A DNA stretch of 64,000 bases from Aphanomyces cochlioides (taxonomy: Eukaryota; Oomycota; Saprolegniomycetes; Saprolegniales; Verrucalvaceae): positions 1 to 64,000 of the forward strand of contig JAHQRK010000023.1 of the NCBI GenBank assembly GCA_019828595.1. Reading direction: 5' to 3'. The translations under genes and the position numbers were made by a program. The notes under the pieces were generated by a model that did no database searches, was not told the DNA's origin, and saw only the letters and a program-made list of their open reading frames with translations. This document shows positions 13,018-22,432 of this stretch, one piece after another (position 1 is the first letter of the stretch; each line of letters begins with the position of its first letter).

Positions 13018-13681
13018 TCTCGCGCCTTTTTCTGTTGACCCTCCATTTACAATATTTCGATTTTATTTTAAATCTTTACATAGAATTATTTAAATTTGTG
13101 TCGACGACGTAGTTATTTTAACTATAATATATGACGAAAAGTTGTCGAATTTTTCCAACATAGATGACTAGAAGTTCCACGTAGCTCGACTTGTGCTCGT
13201 TTGAGGTCGGATATCTTGGCTCCAGCAAAGTTTCTTCTCAAGATATTGAATACTAAGGTTACTGAGGTTGTATTTTTCAACTGAGAAGGAAAGCAACGTC
13301 TATATCTCTCTGGTTCGCGAGACATTTACCCGTCAAGTACGTTATATTCTCCATTTCGTCGACTTTTGAGATCCAACCACACATACTACAGTTCATTCTG
13401 CTTGTCGATAATCATGGCATTATAAAGACAAACTGTGCGTCTATACCCTGGTGAATTTTCGTGAGATGAAACATCACCGACGTCCCGCAGCTTCGTCTCA
13501 AAGTCATGTACTTTCTGCGCTAGTCAACAAAATTTGTCAAAATATATGACAAAAAGAGCAAATTTTGACTAAAATTTATGACAGTTTTATATTATTTTGT
13601 TGAATAATAAAATAAGTGTGATGCAAATTTTATATACAATCCTCCTGAGTCAACATGATGAACTGGAGCTGATTGGATCAT
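13018..13681. other. AT-rich stretch upstream of a transposase; small hairpin
   Basis: No gene seen. The sequence is AT-rich. ATATATGAC(A/G)AAAAG occurs twice (about 13127 and 13541). The second lies in a small hairpin in which TTTGTCA faces TGACAAA across an A/T loop (about 13533-13553). This may be the left end of the transposase element, but I found no matching right end. Confidence 0.35.
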
Positions 13682-15035
13682 ATGAGTGAAATCGATGAAC
13701 TTGAAGAAGAAATACACGACTCGGCCATGAGTATGCTCCGTCGAAATCAGAACAACCCGAATCTAACGGGCTGTCCCCGCCGTTTTCGGTCTCTGTTCGG
13801 AGTTGATCAGCATATTGTCACACTGCTATGGATCGAAGATGATCATCGCCCAACTCAAACAGCCCCATCACATCTCTTGTGGACCCTTATGTTTCTCAAG
13901 GTCTACGCAACTGAAACAGTACACTCAGCAATAGCTGGTACCGATGAAAAGACCTTTCGGAAATGGGTATGGATGTGGATAGATCATATTGCTCATTTCA
14001 ATACAGTAAGTCCAATATCCACAGTTAACATCTCATACGTTCTACCGTATTTCGGGTGCTGCTGTAACTACAAAAATGTCGCCAACTTGAAGCAAAAATG
14101 GTTACAGGTCAAACCAAAAGTCTGAATCGCTGCCGACATCAGCTAGTATTATCATTGGCAGAAATACATAGAAATATACATGAAAATTGGTGACGAATGT
14201 GCACTCTTCATTCATCCTTTGGCCATGCCCCCGAGGAGAGCCAAGACTCAAGGATCACGATGCGGTATGGCTTGTACGTGATCTCGTTCCTTCACCGCTT
14301 GCAACTCCAACAATATCGACAACCTTAAGCTCCATCGTCAATCGCATAGTCACAATATATTTCTAGGATTTTTAGTGGTCGAGTTTTGACCAGTCATGTC
14401 CATTTTGGTTACAGGTCAAACCAAAATCGATAAATGGTTCATGTATGAAGTTTCGGCTCCGAATGGTTTCAGGCCAAACCGAGAAAAATGTAGTTACAGC
14501 AGCACCCGAAATACGGTAGATAGTGTGGGAACATCGTCTCATGAACGCTTGTCAGGGCGACTTTGTGTCCCTTGATGGGGTAGATTTTAGGATCAATGAG
14601 TCCCAGCCATTCGACAGGATGTGGTATTCGCACAAGTTTCGAGGCGCTGGACTGCGGTATGAGGTTGCATTGTGCATTCGGACTGGTTACATTGTTTGGG
14701 TGAATGGTGGCGTTCCCTGCGGTAGTTGGCCCGACATTACGCTTGCTCGCAGTGCTTTTGTGTATGCACTTTCACGAAATGAAAAGGCTTTAGCAGATCG
14801 TGGCTACTCTGGTGACGATAGATTTATCACGCCCAACTCACAGCGTGGTACGACTCAACGGCAAAAGCAAATTATGTCTCGCCACGAAACGGTAAATGCT
14901 CGATTGAAGCAATTTGGTGTCCTTGCCCAAGTCTTTCGACATCGTCTTGATTTGCACCCGTTATGCTTTCATTCTGTGGCCAACATTGTCCAAATTACAC
15001 TTGAAAATGGTTCCCACTTTTCAGCGTTTAAGTAA
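13682..15035 (+). mobile_element. DDE transposase gene (IS5/Harbinger-like), two exons
   Basis: Exon 1 is 13682-14005 and exon 2 is 14520-15035, both phase 0, giving about 280 aa. Exon 1 carries the N-terminal segment RRFRSLFG...LLWTLMFLKVYAT...DEKTFRKW seen in oomycete IS5-like transposases. Exon 2 has the catalytic core: VSLDGVDFRI (first Asp), SWPDITLAR (second Asp), ALADRGYSGD and HETVNARLKQF (region of the third acidic residue). The intron donor is GTAAGT and the acceptor lies at the edge of the MITE that fills the intron. Both halves look open, so a functional protein is possible. No terminal repeats for the whole element were found. Confidence 0.75.
14041..14520. mobile_element. MITE with perfect ~30-bp inverted ends, inside the transposase intron
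   Basis: The ends are exact inverted repeats of 32 bp (14041-14072 and 14489-14520), starting TCTACCGTATTTCGGG. If the element proper starts at CCGTATTT, it is flanked by TA on both sides, which would fit a Tc1/mariner-type (Stowaway-like) target site. Inside, GGTTACAGGTCAAACC occurs twice (about 14103 and 14411), with a related GGTTTCAGGCCAAACC near 14465. It has no coding capacity. The AG used as splice acceptor by the host transposase gene (14518-14519) lies in its right end. Confidence 0.85.
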
Positions 15036-16138
15036 TTGAGTCCTTTATGATAACCCATATATAGACTTCAATATGCATTGAAGACAGTCCCCAGAATGCT
15101 ATTTCCCGCAGCCTCCTGTCCATGACCAAAAATATCATGTCAAACATGCGAAAATGATGCGACAACAAGCGCAGCGTCAAATCAAGCAGCAGCAAAATGA
15201 AGAGACGAACAAGACCAAGGCTGAAATCAAGGAAGTTGTGCAGACTCTAAAGGGTGTGGAGAAGTTCAAGAAGAAGTACATGAAATTGGACATGACGGAG
15301 CGCCTGCTCTGCAACCATTTCATTCGGAAAAAGCCACAGACAGTGCCGAAACCCATCTTTCCCAATTGGGTCAACTACGTCGTCTACGTCATGTGTGCCT
15401 CCATCGATGGCTTTGCCGCTTGGTTTGTCCTCCAGTTTTCATTTACAGTTGGTGGTGATGTTGGCGATGCATTTATTAGCTCAATCCTCGTGGGTCTTCT
15501 CACGACATGGCTGATCAGCCAACCGATCTCCATTTTCTTCAAGATGGGCATCATGCCTGTCATTGCGACGTCTCTTTTGATTAACACCGGTATCTTCCAG
15601 TCGCTCAGTACTGAATCCTTTGCTCTTGGGGCAACTGCAGCTGCAACTGTCGGCATGGCTGCTGTCGTGCGACGACGGGAGAGGAAAGCTGAAAATCTTC
15701 CGCCTCAACTTTCTCCAGATATGAGTCAAAAGGTGCAACCGATTCTTGGCCCTTCGTCCGATCTCATCATGAGAGGTCAAGCAGGTTCTTTCATATACAG
15801 ACCTGATGCGAACACGACGGAATATGACTGCGAATGCGGGCTGACTATTCCCAAGGCAGAGAAAGACAAGCATCTCGAGTCGGAATGCTCGCATCGCCTC
15901 GTGCAATGCCGAGCCGGTTGTGGCATTTTCCTCCAAGCCCGTGCTTGTGAAAGCCACGAAAAGAGTCGTTGTCGTCTTATTATGTGTACATGTGGCAAAA
16001 TTCTTCCGAAACAAAACCTTCGAAAGCATCAGCAGTTTGAATGCAAGCTCCAGCTTGTTGTGTGCCGATTTGGATGCGGCAAAACTCTCACCCGAACGAC
16101 GAAATACCGTCATGAGCATGCTGAGTGTGCTTTGCGAC

Positions 16139-16844
16139 TAGGGTTCGGAAGTATACGAGTATAGTTTGATTCATTATACACGGTATACATATTATACCAT
16201 GTATAGTGGACGTATATTATACGATGTATTGCATTCCATGTTGATCCATTCTGAACCTGGACTGCACACTTAAAAAAGAAAATCCAAGACGTCGTCCACA
16301 ACACTTTTTAGATGACTTATTGTCGTAGCAGTTGACTTTCTTTTATACATTGTGATTGGTGTAAATCGACAAGCCTCTCATGCCCATTTTACTTTCTTCG
16401 TCACCAGTTCGTCTTAATGCCAGAGAGGGGTTCTGCTCCCCCACAGCTTCACCATCCTAGACTTTGGGACCACTGGAGCAAACTCCATACAAGGGAAAGG
16501 CCATTGCACTGTGTCAAAGTTGCTCTTGCTGTGCAAGAATACTAAGCTATTTCTGGTAAATATTGTGGCTACAAACTCATTGGTGTGAAGCTCAGTGCTA
16601 CCTCAGCGCGACTTATTTGCCACTACAATAAGGTGGCGAGATGTACACTGACGACACGAGAACGACCAGCTCTTGTTTAAGGAAGTGCAAGTCGATCTTT
16701 GCGGGATCCATCGGAGCCGCGGTGGTTAAACGACTCCTCAAAGCAACGCATGCACAGTGTATACTAAATAATAGTATACAAATTATACGTGTATAAAGAC
16801 GTATACGTAGTGCTCTATACACGTATAGATATAAGGCGAACCTA
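16139..16844. mobile_element. Non-autonomous hAT-type element (706 bp)
   Basis: The ends begin TAGGGTTCG on the left and, read inward from the right, TAGGTTCG. Further inward both have TATAC-rich sequence (GAGTATAG versus GTGTATAG). It is flanked by TTTGCGAC (16131-16138) and TTTACGAC (16845-16852), an 8-bp target duplication with one mismatch. Copy A shows the uninterrupted site at about 8310. TA(G)GG ends with an 8-bp duplication are hAT hallmarks. There is no transposase ORF. The interior is rich in GTATAC-type repeats at both ends. Confidence 0.85.
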
Positions 16845-16879
16845 TTTACGACCGACGGAATGTATATAATGACGGCAAC

Positions 16880-16900
16880 TGTGATAGGATTCCTATCACA
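16880..16900. repeat. 21-bp palindrome, copy 1
   Basis: Arms TGTGATAGGA / TCCTATCACA around one central T, perfectly symmetric. It lies 18 bases from the left edge of its host insertion. Confidence 0.85.
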
Positions 16901-17619
16901 CCATATAACGCAATATGATTGGAATGAATTGACTTGATGTCTGACAATGTTGCAACGTTGAACCTCGTGGAGCTTTGCCAGTTGAATTTGCCATCGGTGT
17001 CAAAGACGGAAAAGACATACTTTCGATTACACTTAGCACTTTGGGGTATCGACATACGCGCTCGTTGTTTCCGATTTTTTGTCATGCACAGTATTATTAC
17101 ACCTGCACTGATTCTAAGTGTATTTTGCAAACAAAAATTGTGATTCTTCATGCATCCCCCACCATCTACTTTCAGTTAAATAGTAGCTCGTAGAGCGATC
17201 GTAAATTCAATCAGCCCACACAGAACATACAGTGTACATCCTCCAAAAAACATGAATCACACAAATTTCGACGTTACTACGTCAAAAGTTGCGCAGATCG
17301 TGAGATAGTGGCGAAATGAGGAGATCACATCCGTCACCGTTACCTGAGAAGATTGTTCTTCCTTATCATTTCATCCGTTAATCATAAAGTATTTTAGAAA
17401 TCAACGATGTTTTGTGCATTTTGCTCCAGGTATTAACATCACAATCAGGTCAGCGAGCACATAACACGTCAACAAAAGGAATGTTGTCTTGTAGCTAGTC
17501 TAGCTTGTATGCATGCTAGATGTTAAAGTATATTCAGGACGGCATTTTGTTTGTCCTTTTGACTTTAAGCTACGAGTAAAAGAAGTTATATTTAGGCCAA
17601 TAATGGTTTTTTGAGGAAC

Positions 17620-17640
17620 TGTGATAGAATCTCTATCACA
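17620..17640. repeat. 21-bp palindrome, copy 2
   Basis: Arms TGTGATAG / CTATCACA with a five-base centre AATCT. The outer 8 bases are identical to the other two copies and the centre has drifted, so the outer arms appear to be the conserved part. Confidence 0.8.
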
Positions 17641-17721
17641 ATTGCAGAGAATTTTGCACTTTTCAAAATCGTATACTGAAATCAAGTCAAAAATATTTAT
17701 TGAAAATGAATTTCAGGCATC

Positions 17722-17742
17722 TGTGATAGGCTTCCTATCACA
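17722..17742. repeat. 21-bp palindrome, copy 3
   Basis: Arms TGTGATAGG / CCTATCACA with a three-base centre CTT. It lies about 40 bases from the right edge of the insertion. Confidence 0.85.
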
Positions 17743-18288
17743 CTCCCATACAAAAAGATCATGATTCTATCATAGATGCAGCAGATGTCCCCATTGCAAT
17801 ATCATCTGTTCAGCCCGAGAAATTCAAATGCATGTGTGTCAGTGTGTCAGCCAACGATGATGACGGGTCTCTCTCGCTGAAGGAGAGGATGAAACTACAA
17901 GTAGCACAAGGCTGGAGCGATGCAGCATGGTCAGAGAACATGGAGCGGACAAAAACTACCAACAAAGAGAGTTCGAACCACAAGCTGAAATAATTCGAAA
18001 ACGCGCTCATGCCCACATGTGAGACACTGAGGTGGCTCCGAACTTCGACTCTGTGCAAGCTTGGGCAGGGCACCCATCACTATATATGTAACATTAAATA
18101 TTTGTAATTGTTCGAATGTTATCATGGTGTTGAAATATATCATGTCCCCCAATCCATTTAAGATCAAGTACATGCATCTCAAGCTGGGATACTTTACTGA
18201 AATGTTGTAAAAACTAAGTGGCATTGGGATGAACAAATTTTCGGTGAAATCTTATGCATGGTCAAGCCAGGCAAACTGCAGGAGTTAA

Positions 18289-18367
18289 GGCCCCGTTTGG
18301 ATAAAATGCTGTTTCAAAACACTGGATATCCGTTTCCTAATAATTAGGCTCCGTTTGGATGCACCTG
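18289..18367. repeat. 79-bp insertion with CCGTTTGGAT direct repeats at both ends
   Basis: Copy A reads GGAGTTAAAATTCGC at about 8837. Copy B has 79 extra bases after GGAGTTAA. The extra piece starts GGCCCCGTTTGGAT and has GGCTCCGTTTGGAT near its end, in the same orientation. Too short to code. It may be the remains of a larger transposon whose ends carried this motif. Confidence 0.7.
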
Positions 18368-18392
18368 AAATTCGCTCGATTATAAATACGGC

Positions 18393-19957
18393 GTACTACT
18401 GCGCATTATGAACAACATTTGGATTACACAGTATTTGACACCTTTGTTTTTTTGTATACTTCATTTGTGACACTGGGCACTATTTAGTGCCAACGTAGTT
18501 GATGAGAGCAAGTTTGTCGTCAATAGCTGGTTGTTGGAGCTGTTAAGGGGTCTATGTAGCTTCACATAGACGGTATACAACCCGTAGATCTGACAGGGTT
18601 CCTGTCTGATGATTAAATAGAGCTTGAGAAACTCAAACCTTACCATTTAACAGCGTTTGTGCTGTGATGAACGTATTGTGTTTCCGAGCGGCAATTCTAG
18701 CTTAACCACAATGTAGTACAAAGTGTGCTTTACTTAATTACTCTCTCTCATAAGTCTAAGCTTCGTCTATTTGATGGCGCACATCATAATCTACTGGTCG
18801 TCAAATTTTTGGAATTTTTACACTACTGTCATTTCTAAGGCAGGTTGTACAATCTGGTTCGTTGTGCAAAACGTTGTGCAATCGTTGTAGCACAACGGGT
18901 CTGTTGTACTAAAATTGTATAACGTATTGTTATAAATCAAGAAAAGTTTGTTATGAAGCATGTAATGAATATTCAAAGCCATCTATTAACAGAACAGCTT
19001 GTTATAAATATTCAAAGCCTTCTTGATTATAAAGAGAACAACTTTTTTATATTGCTAACTTCGTCGATTTGCCGAATTGATTTTGAATGCCTTTTCTCCT
19101 TAAATGTACTGTGCTTTCTACTCAAAATTTCCTCCGGCGATTGGTTGAATCAACCGCCGGCAAATCGCCGGACCTCCGAAATATAATACAAATATCAATT
19201 TTAGAAGGTTATTTTTTTACCTTTGGTTGAAGTCTTGTTCGGGATGGTAACGAAATCGACGAAGCTTCGTCGCTGCGCTGGCGAGGCCAGAGGCCTCTCC
19301 ACTCGTTGTACGCTCAACGTGAGGAGCGCTGAATAACGTGGAATTCTCTTCGAGGTGGGGTCACTGTGGAAGGTTGTTCAGAGTCATAGAGATGACGTGA
19401 GATTTGCAGCTTTTCTCTCACAAACTTAGGTCAGTTTTCAGCCAATCAATTGATAGTAAAATTATTTTTAGCCAATCATATTGTCCGGAGGATTTCCAGG
19501 CGATTGGAAATATCGCCTGAAATTGGCAAATTTGGACGGAAATCACAATATCTTTTGCCAATTAAGAGATCCTTCTAGAACCATCAGGATGCGCGAGGTG
19601 CCATTGTTTCATCTTACCATAGCTTTGACTGACGCTTGTGCATCAGAGCTCCATACACCTTACATAATACACTTCTCCATGTGTAATGTTCCTGTTGCAC
19701 AACGTGTTGCACTAACAGCATTACCTTGTTGAGCAAAAACTCAAAATCGTGTTGTACAACATGCCATAGTCATTTCACAACCAGAACTCCGTTCAAAAAG
19801 TGTCCAATCAATGCTCCTTTTCTGCTCTGTTTTATAAACCAATCAGCATCGATTTTACTGTAGAAACAGCCTTAATCCACCAATTATACCCCAAATGTTG
19901 CTGATATTTTAATAGAGAGTTTTCGGAGACCCAAAAGTTGACTTTATATGGACCAGA
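18393..19957. mobile_element. 1.56-kb insertion without coding capacity
   Basis: Copy A is continuous at about 8868-8875 (GGCATACTGATGAAAAACG). Copy B is opened here and resumes as ATTGATGAAATACG. The ends share only ACTACT...AGTAGT. Inside, a GTTGTGCAAAACGTTGTGC-rich stretch (18855-18930) faces a GTTGCACAACGTGTTGC-rich stretch (about 19690-19765) in inverted orientation. CCGGCGATT/AATCGCCGG (about 19135-19170) forms a hairpin. ORFs are short and on both strands. It is probably one or more nested non-autonomous elements. Confidence 0.55.
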
Positions 19958-20518
19958 GTAGTATTGATGAAATACGATGGAAGACGGACCTCACATGAAT
20001 TGGTTTTTGAAGTGTCGTAGAGACATCTTTTGCACCGTTAAATATCAAATTTATGATGTACTCAAGTCTCCATACTTTGTATGGACCGCACATCTTTCGC
20101 CGCTTCATGAGGCTCGGAAGTACGTTCTGGACAAAATGTACAAGTGCCTTGTCGTATTCATCCCAAATTCATTCTGCAACGTGCGTAAATTGATTAGATG
20201 ATGCCATTCATTAGAGACGTACCCACACGCTTATCGAGCGAGTTTGGGTATTGCGTCGATTTCAAGGACGACATCTTGATTCGGCGGCTTTGGATGTATG
20301 CTTGTCCTGGCTCGGCGCCGTGTCGACATATTTGCTGAGTGCGAACAGAAAACTTGGAAATGTGGTATGTGTGGTTTGCACCCAAATTCATTTCCAAATG
20401 TGTTCACAAAATGCAACAATTTGTGTTTCCGAGTTGTGCTGAGTGCCAAAATTTATATACCAAGAACTGGGAAACATCTCACGCACAAAAATAGATAATC
20501 AAGAGCGTAAAGAACGCC

Positions 20519-22432
20519 TTACAATCTACTGTTAAAAGCAAGAATACGAACTCGCTCAAGTACTTTTTGGGGGGCCCATCTTGAATCATACTTTTCCAAT
20601 ACGTTGGCGTCCACAACTTGGCTTATCTTGAACTCTTCCAACTTTTCTGGCTTGACAACGAAATAGATCTCGACTCTCATTTCCTTCTTCATGCCAGCAG
20701 CTACAAGCTTCGACAGCACTGTATCAAAAAATTCCAGCTTGAGATCGTGCTTGGCTGCTATCGTCAATTGGATGAAGATAACTTTTGTGGCCACCATGTC
20801 AAAATACAAAGCATCATAACCGCCTTGGTTCCATTTGACGGGTTTCAGCCACTTTTTGTCAGCACAAATACGATGCTCCTCTCCTTCACCTGTCGTCTTG
20901 AAGTTCTTCGTTGGGTCAAAAATATAGACATCAGTCATGGGTAGTTGAACCTTTTCTGAATTTACGTCAATGAGTTCGACTTTCTCTTGCTTTACTGATG
21001 CCAAAAACAGCCATTCATACAAATAGCCATGCATTGGAGGGGTTTTTGCCGCACCAAGATTGTTTGCTAATTCAACAATAGTGTCCTTACCCGACGCATT
21101 CACAAAGCAACTGAGAGCATATTCACTCACGGCATACCGTTCACGGTTCTTGTCCAATCCATAGAGTCTGTTGATTTCATTCTTGTGATACATACCGACG
21201 CAATACTTCACTAGGTCAGCCTTGTTCGGTGTCGATTCAACAGCTTCTTCGATCCGCAATATGACTTCGCCTGTTGAGAGCTGAAACATATATCGACATG
21301 AGCCACCAGCGTAGTAAAACTTTTTGTCGATCATGCCGTCCAAATAATCATCACCAGTTAAACTTGTTTCTTCATTCACGTCGGAGGGAGGGGTTGCTTC
21401 CAGATTGACCTTTACCGAATTAAAAAATTCTTGATCTTTGACGGCAGTTCGGTATTCGTCTCGAGTCCACGAATACATGAAGAAAAACTCAATACCAGCG
21501 CGATTGTCGTCGTCTGGATTTCTCTTCCCAAGAGTTGACATGGAGGAGCAAATCACGAATCGATTATGTTCTTGACGTCCAAGTCGTTTTTCAATCAAGC
21601 AGTATACTTTTTCATGTCCTTGGATGTTGTTAAATCCGTCCAGACAAACAAAAAGTTTTTGGCCATCAGGATAGTCAGGAAACTCAAATTCTGTAGGCTC
21701 GAAGAGCCAAGACTGATTCGTCCCCATATCCCAAAAAGTGGAACAACCCCTTCTGCACAAATGGATCCAAATTACACGCCATTCTTCACGATCCAAAGAC
21801 GCCACATAACTCAGCGTGCACATGGATTTTCCTGTGCCAGGGGGTCCAACAATGTAGCCTTTCTTCTTGTCTCGTATCACTCGATCGTTCAAAAACTGCC
21901 ATAGTTCTTTGACTTGAGCGCGGGGATACAGAAAGGTGTCTCTTTCCTGTCCAATATATGACCACTTCAACAATGCACGTGGTATCATGACATATCTTCC
22001 GCTGATGTCAATTTGCGGAACCTGTGGTACTGGTTCCGGGGGAAGCACTGGTGCTGGTACAAGGAGAATTTCTGATACTTGCACAGCATCGACGTCCACA
22101 CGTTGCTTCTTGGGAGGATTCTCCCAGACATCACGATCGGGAACAACCACCACGAGGGGACTGCTCATGTTTGCGTCGTACTGGGTCATTTCTTGGGTTG
22201 GGTGAAGAGAAACTGGATTCTTCACTTTTAATGCGTCCATGTCGGAGTAGACTTTGAGTTGCGCAGCGACAATACCTTCAGGAAGGATCGGAGAGACTTT
22301 GGCATACACAGCGTCCTTAAAGTCGTCAATGCGGCAATTAGGTCCTGACTGCATCTTCACGCTGGATTCCTCCATCTTTGGGATCTGATTGGCATCAACC
22401 AGGATATACCAGACGCAGAGCTCACTTGCCAT
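20519..22432 (-). CDS. Crinkler (CRN)-type protein with P-loop ATPase domain, copy B
   Basis: I prefer the ATG at 22432 (protein starting MASELCVWYILVDA, 637 aa) because it aligns with the start of copy A; the frame stays open upstream but is not conserved. The header ends in LVVVVP, then KKQRVDVD begins the part shared with copy A. Walker A GPPGTGKS is intact. The role is inferred as for copy A: an oomycete CRN effector or intracellular CRN. The header is of a different type from copy A and matches the relic at 11816-11959. Differences from A in the C-terminal 530 residues are few and scattered, including an RVIRDKKKGYIVG versus RVIAEKKKGYILG stretch beside the P-loop. Confidence 0.85.
   Translation of the reverse strand: MASELCVWYILVDANQIPKMEESSVKMQSGPNCRIDDFKDAVYAKVSPILPEGIVAAQLKVYSDMDALKVKNPVSLHPTQEMTQYDANMSSPLVVVVPDRDVWENPPKKQRVDVDAVQVSEILLVPAPVLPPEPVPQVPQIDISGRYVMIPRALLKWSYIGQERDTFLYPRAQVKELWQFLNDRVIRDKKKGYIVGPPGTGKSMCTLSYVASLDREEWRVIWIHLCRRGCSTFWDMGTNQSWLFEPTEFEFPDYPDGQKLFVCLDGFNNIQGHEKVYCLIEKRLGRQEHNRFVICSSMSTLGKRNPDDDNRAGIEFFFMYSWTRDEYRTAVKDQEFFNSVKVNLEATPPSDVNEETSLTGDDYLDGMIDKKFYYAGGSCRYMFQLSTGEVILRIEEAVESTPNKADLVKYCVGMYHKNEINRLYGLDKNRERYAVSEYALSCFVNASGKDTIVELANNLGAAKTPPMHGYLYEWLFLASVKQEKVELIDVNSEKVQLPMTDVYIFDPTKNFKTTGEGEEHRICADKKWLKPVKWNQGGYDALYFDMVATKVIFIQLTIAAKHDLKLEFFDTVLSKLVAAGMKKEMRVEIYFVVKPEKLEEFKISQVVDANVLEKYDSRWAPQKVLERVRILAFNSRL

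Larger units (their letters stand above)
16863..17784. mobile_element. Insertion with three copies of a TGTGATAG...CTATCACA palindrome
   Basis: About 922 bp, absent from copy A, inserted in the short receptor bridge: GGAATG / TCCCC in copy A becomes GGAATG-insert-ATG-TCCCC. A 3-bp ATG duplication is possible. The insert has no convincing gene and no clear terminal inverted repeats. It contains three near-identical 21-bp palindromes, one close to the left end and two near the right. The element class is unknown. Confidence 0.65.
15118..17880 (+). pseudogene. 3' fragment of the polycystin-like receptor gene, split by insertions
   Basis: Copy of 7209-8410. It encodes the coiled coil, the membrane segments (about 15355-15610) and the TRAF-type zinc fingers (15820-16130), then is cut by the hAT-type MITE after codons for HAECAL. 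The missing piece reappears as a short bridge at 16845-16862 and, after a second insertion, at 17785-17880, ending in TGA. About 100 bp present in copy A (around 7365-7475) is deleted. There is no ectodomain, GPS or promoter region of the parent gene, so it cannot make the receptor. Its A-run at about 15250 keeps the frame that is broken in copy A. Confidence 0.85.

Noticed and set aside
16880..17742. TGTGA...TCACA palindromes as bacterial CRP sites
   Set aside because: CRP sites have a 6-base spacer between TGTGA and TCACA; here it is 11, and the DNA is eukaryotic.
16880..17742. Three repeated palindromes as a CRISPR array
   Set aside because: Only three units, irregular spacing (about 720 and 80 bases), no leader and no cas genes.
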